57,492 nt of DNA from NCBI GenBank assembly GCA_009733575.1, contig ML769446.1, forward strand, positions 212,960 through 270,451, given 5' to 3'. The notes under the pieces are model-generated. The model was not told where the DNA came from. It made no database searches and saw only the letters and a list, made by a program, of their open reading frames with translations. Numbering within the stretch: position 1 is the first letter of the stretch; each line of letters begins with the position of its first letter. The translations under genes and the position numbers were made by a program. Of the stretch, positions 57,089 through 57,492 are shown piece by piece. This DNA comes from Gymnopus androsaceus JB14. Taxonomy: Eukaryota; Basidiomycota; Agaricomycetes; Agaricales; Omphalotaceae.

Positions 57089-57492
57089 CTTGGTGAAAGC
57101 AACAGTGAAAAAAGTGTCTCGAAGCTTTACATATGTAGTGAGTCCACAACTTGTTCTTTGATTCTGCATTCGGTTCGTGTCCATCACGATCTGCAAATTC
57201 AAAAACCTAAAGTAGTCAACGCCGCTTGCGCTCGGTGCACTTTAGCTTAAAAATATATAATGTGCTACATGCAATGAACAAGTACCAGTAGCTACTAGTA
57301 GTCACTAGTCACTACTCTCATCTCAATGTATCAACAATTTGTAGAGTTACATTTTACTGAGTTCTACGGAAGGAAGTGCCAGTGACAGAATGCCTAGATC
57401 ACATGACTGCCAATGCGCTATTCTGAGATAAGTCACCAAAGGCGGCTTATCTTATCCATAGTTGGGCATGTGGGCACTTCGTAAGGCCAATT
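57089..57492. other. 5' flank of the large minus-strand gene
   Basis: Presumed promoter side. It holds an AT-rich patch TTAAAAATATATAATG (about 57246-57261) and a short CTAGTAGTCACTAGTCAC stretch reminiscent of the TAGTAGTAA minisatellite. A GATCACATGACTG motif is at about 57398. No gene seen to the window end. Confidence 0.4.

Noticed and set aside
51373..57420. TCATGTGAT-like words near both ends of the DDE-like gene (51.39 and 57.40 kb) as terminal inverted repeats
   Set aside because: Similarity is limited to about nine bases of a common E-box-like word; no longer inverted match or flanking duplication is visible.

Overview
The window looks like a TE-rich, gene-poor accessory region of a mushroom-forming basidiomycete (Agaricomycetes). 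This is inferred from roughly 45-65 bp GT-AG introns, an AT-rich base composition, and the remnant families present: a WD40 family with a C-terminal hydrophobic helix, a Crinkler-type NTPase, a FunK1-type kinase N-terminus, an F-box protein, hAT and pogo transposases, and a large zinc-finger/DDE-like family that I know as multicopy in Agaricomycetes. I see no rRNA or canonical tRNA gene. Almost every recognisable gene is broken by in-frame stops or frameshifts, many of the CGA-to-TGA kind. All family assignments come from recognising motifs by eye, not from searches.

Layout. 1-1.43 kb: two adjacent long inverted repeats, with a partial copy at 7.9-8.16 kb. 1.9-4.5 kb: decayed Crinkler-like gene. 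5.3-6.0 kb: small three-exon gene on the minus strand that still reads cleanly. 6.1-7.7 kb: WD40 pseudogene. 8.2-13.2 kb: degraded hypothetical coding segments. 14.3-19.2 kb: a foldback-type element of about 4.9 kb with long terminal inverted repeats, tandem subterminal repeats, two internal minisatellites and a nested internally deleted pogo/Tigger element; it is flanked by a 9-of-10 match direct repeat. 19.4-23.3 kb: an Ser/Arg-Pro-rich ORF, an LTR-like segment, a palindrome related to the foldback interior, and an acidic ORF. 23.4-30.7 kb: decayed minus-strand genes, one with a stretch resembling a 2-oxoglutarate/Fe(II) oxygenase core, separated by a ~250 bp tandem repeat. 31-34 kb: more pseudogenes, including a FunK1-like N-terminus. 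35.3-37 kb: LTR-like sequence. 37-47 kb: broken genes (unknown Cys/His gene, F-box gene, transposon gene with a DUF6729-like zinc-binding region), two related hAT-type MITEs each carrying a tRNA-like module, and a hAT transposase tail. 47.5-51.3 kb: a small MITE, a second hAT tail, a CATAGC-rich inverted-repeat element and a pogo-family transposase pseudogene with its own insertion. 52.0-57.1 kb: a long multi-exon gene on the minus strand.

The best candidate for something undescribed is that last gene. It combines an N-terminal C2HC zinc finger, a weak PCNA-box-like segment, a putative D-D-E core whose last acidic residue lies in a D-x-L-E-x-x-F-x-x-x-R context like P-element/THAP9 transposases, and C-terminal zinc-binding segments. 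I infer a DDE transposase lineage that is normally annotated only as hypothetical. The local copy is inactive. The second most unusual structure is the nested foldback element. Overall the genes do not form an operon or pathway; the region reads as a graveyard of successive insertions.
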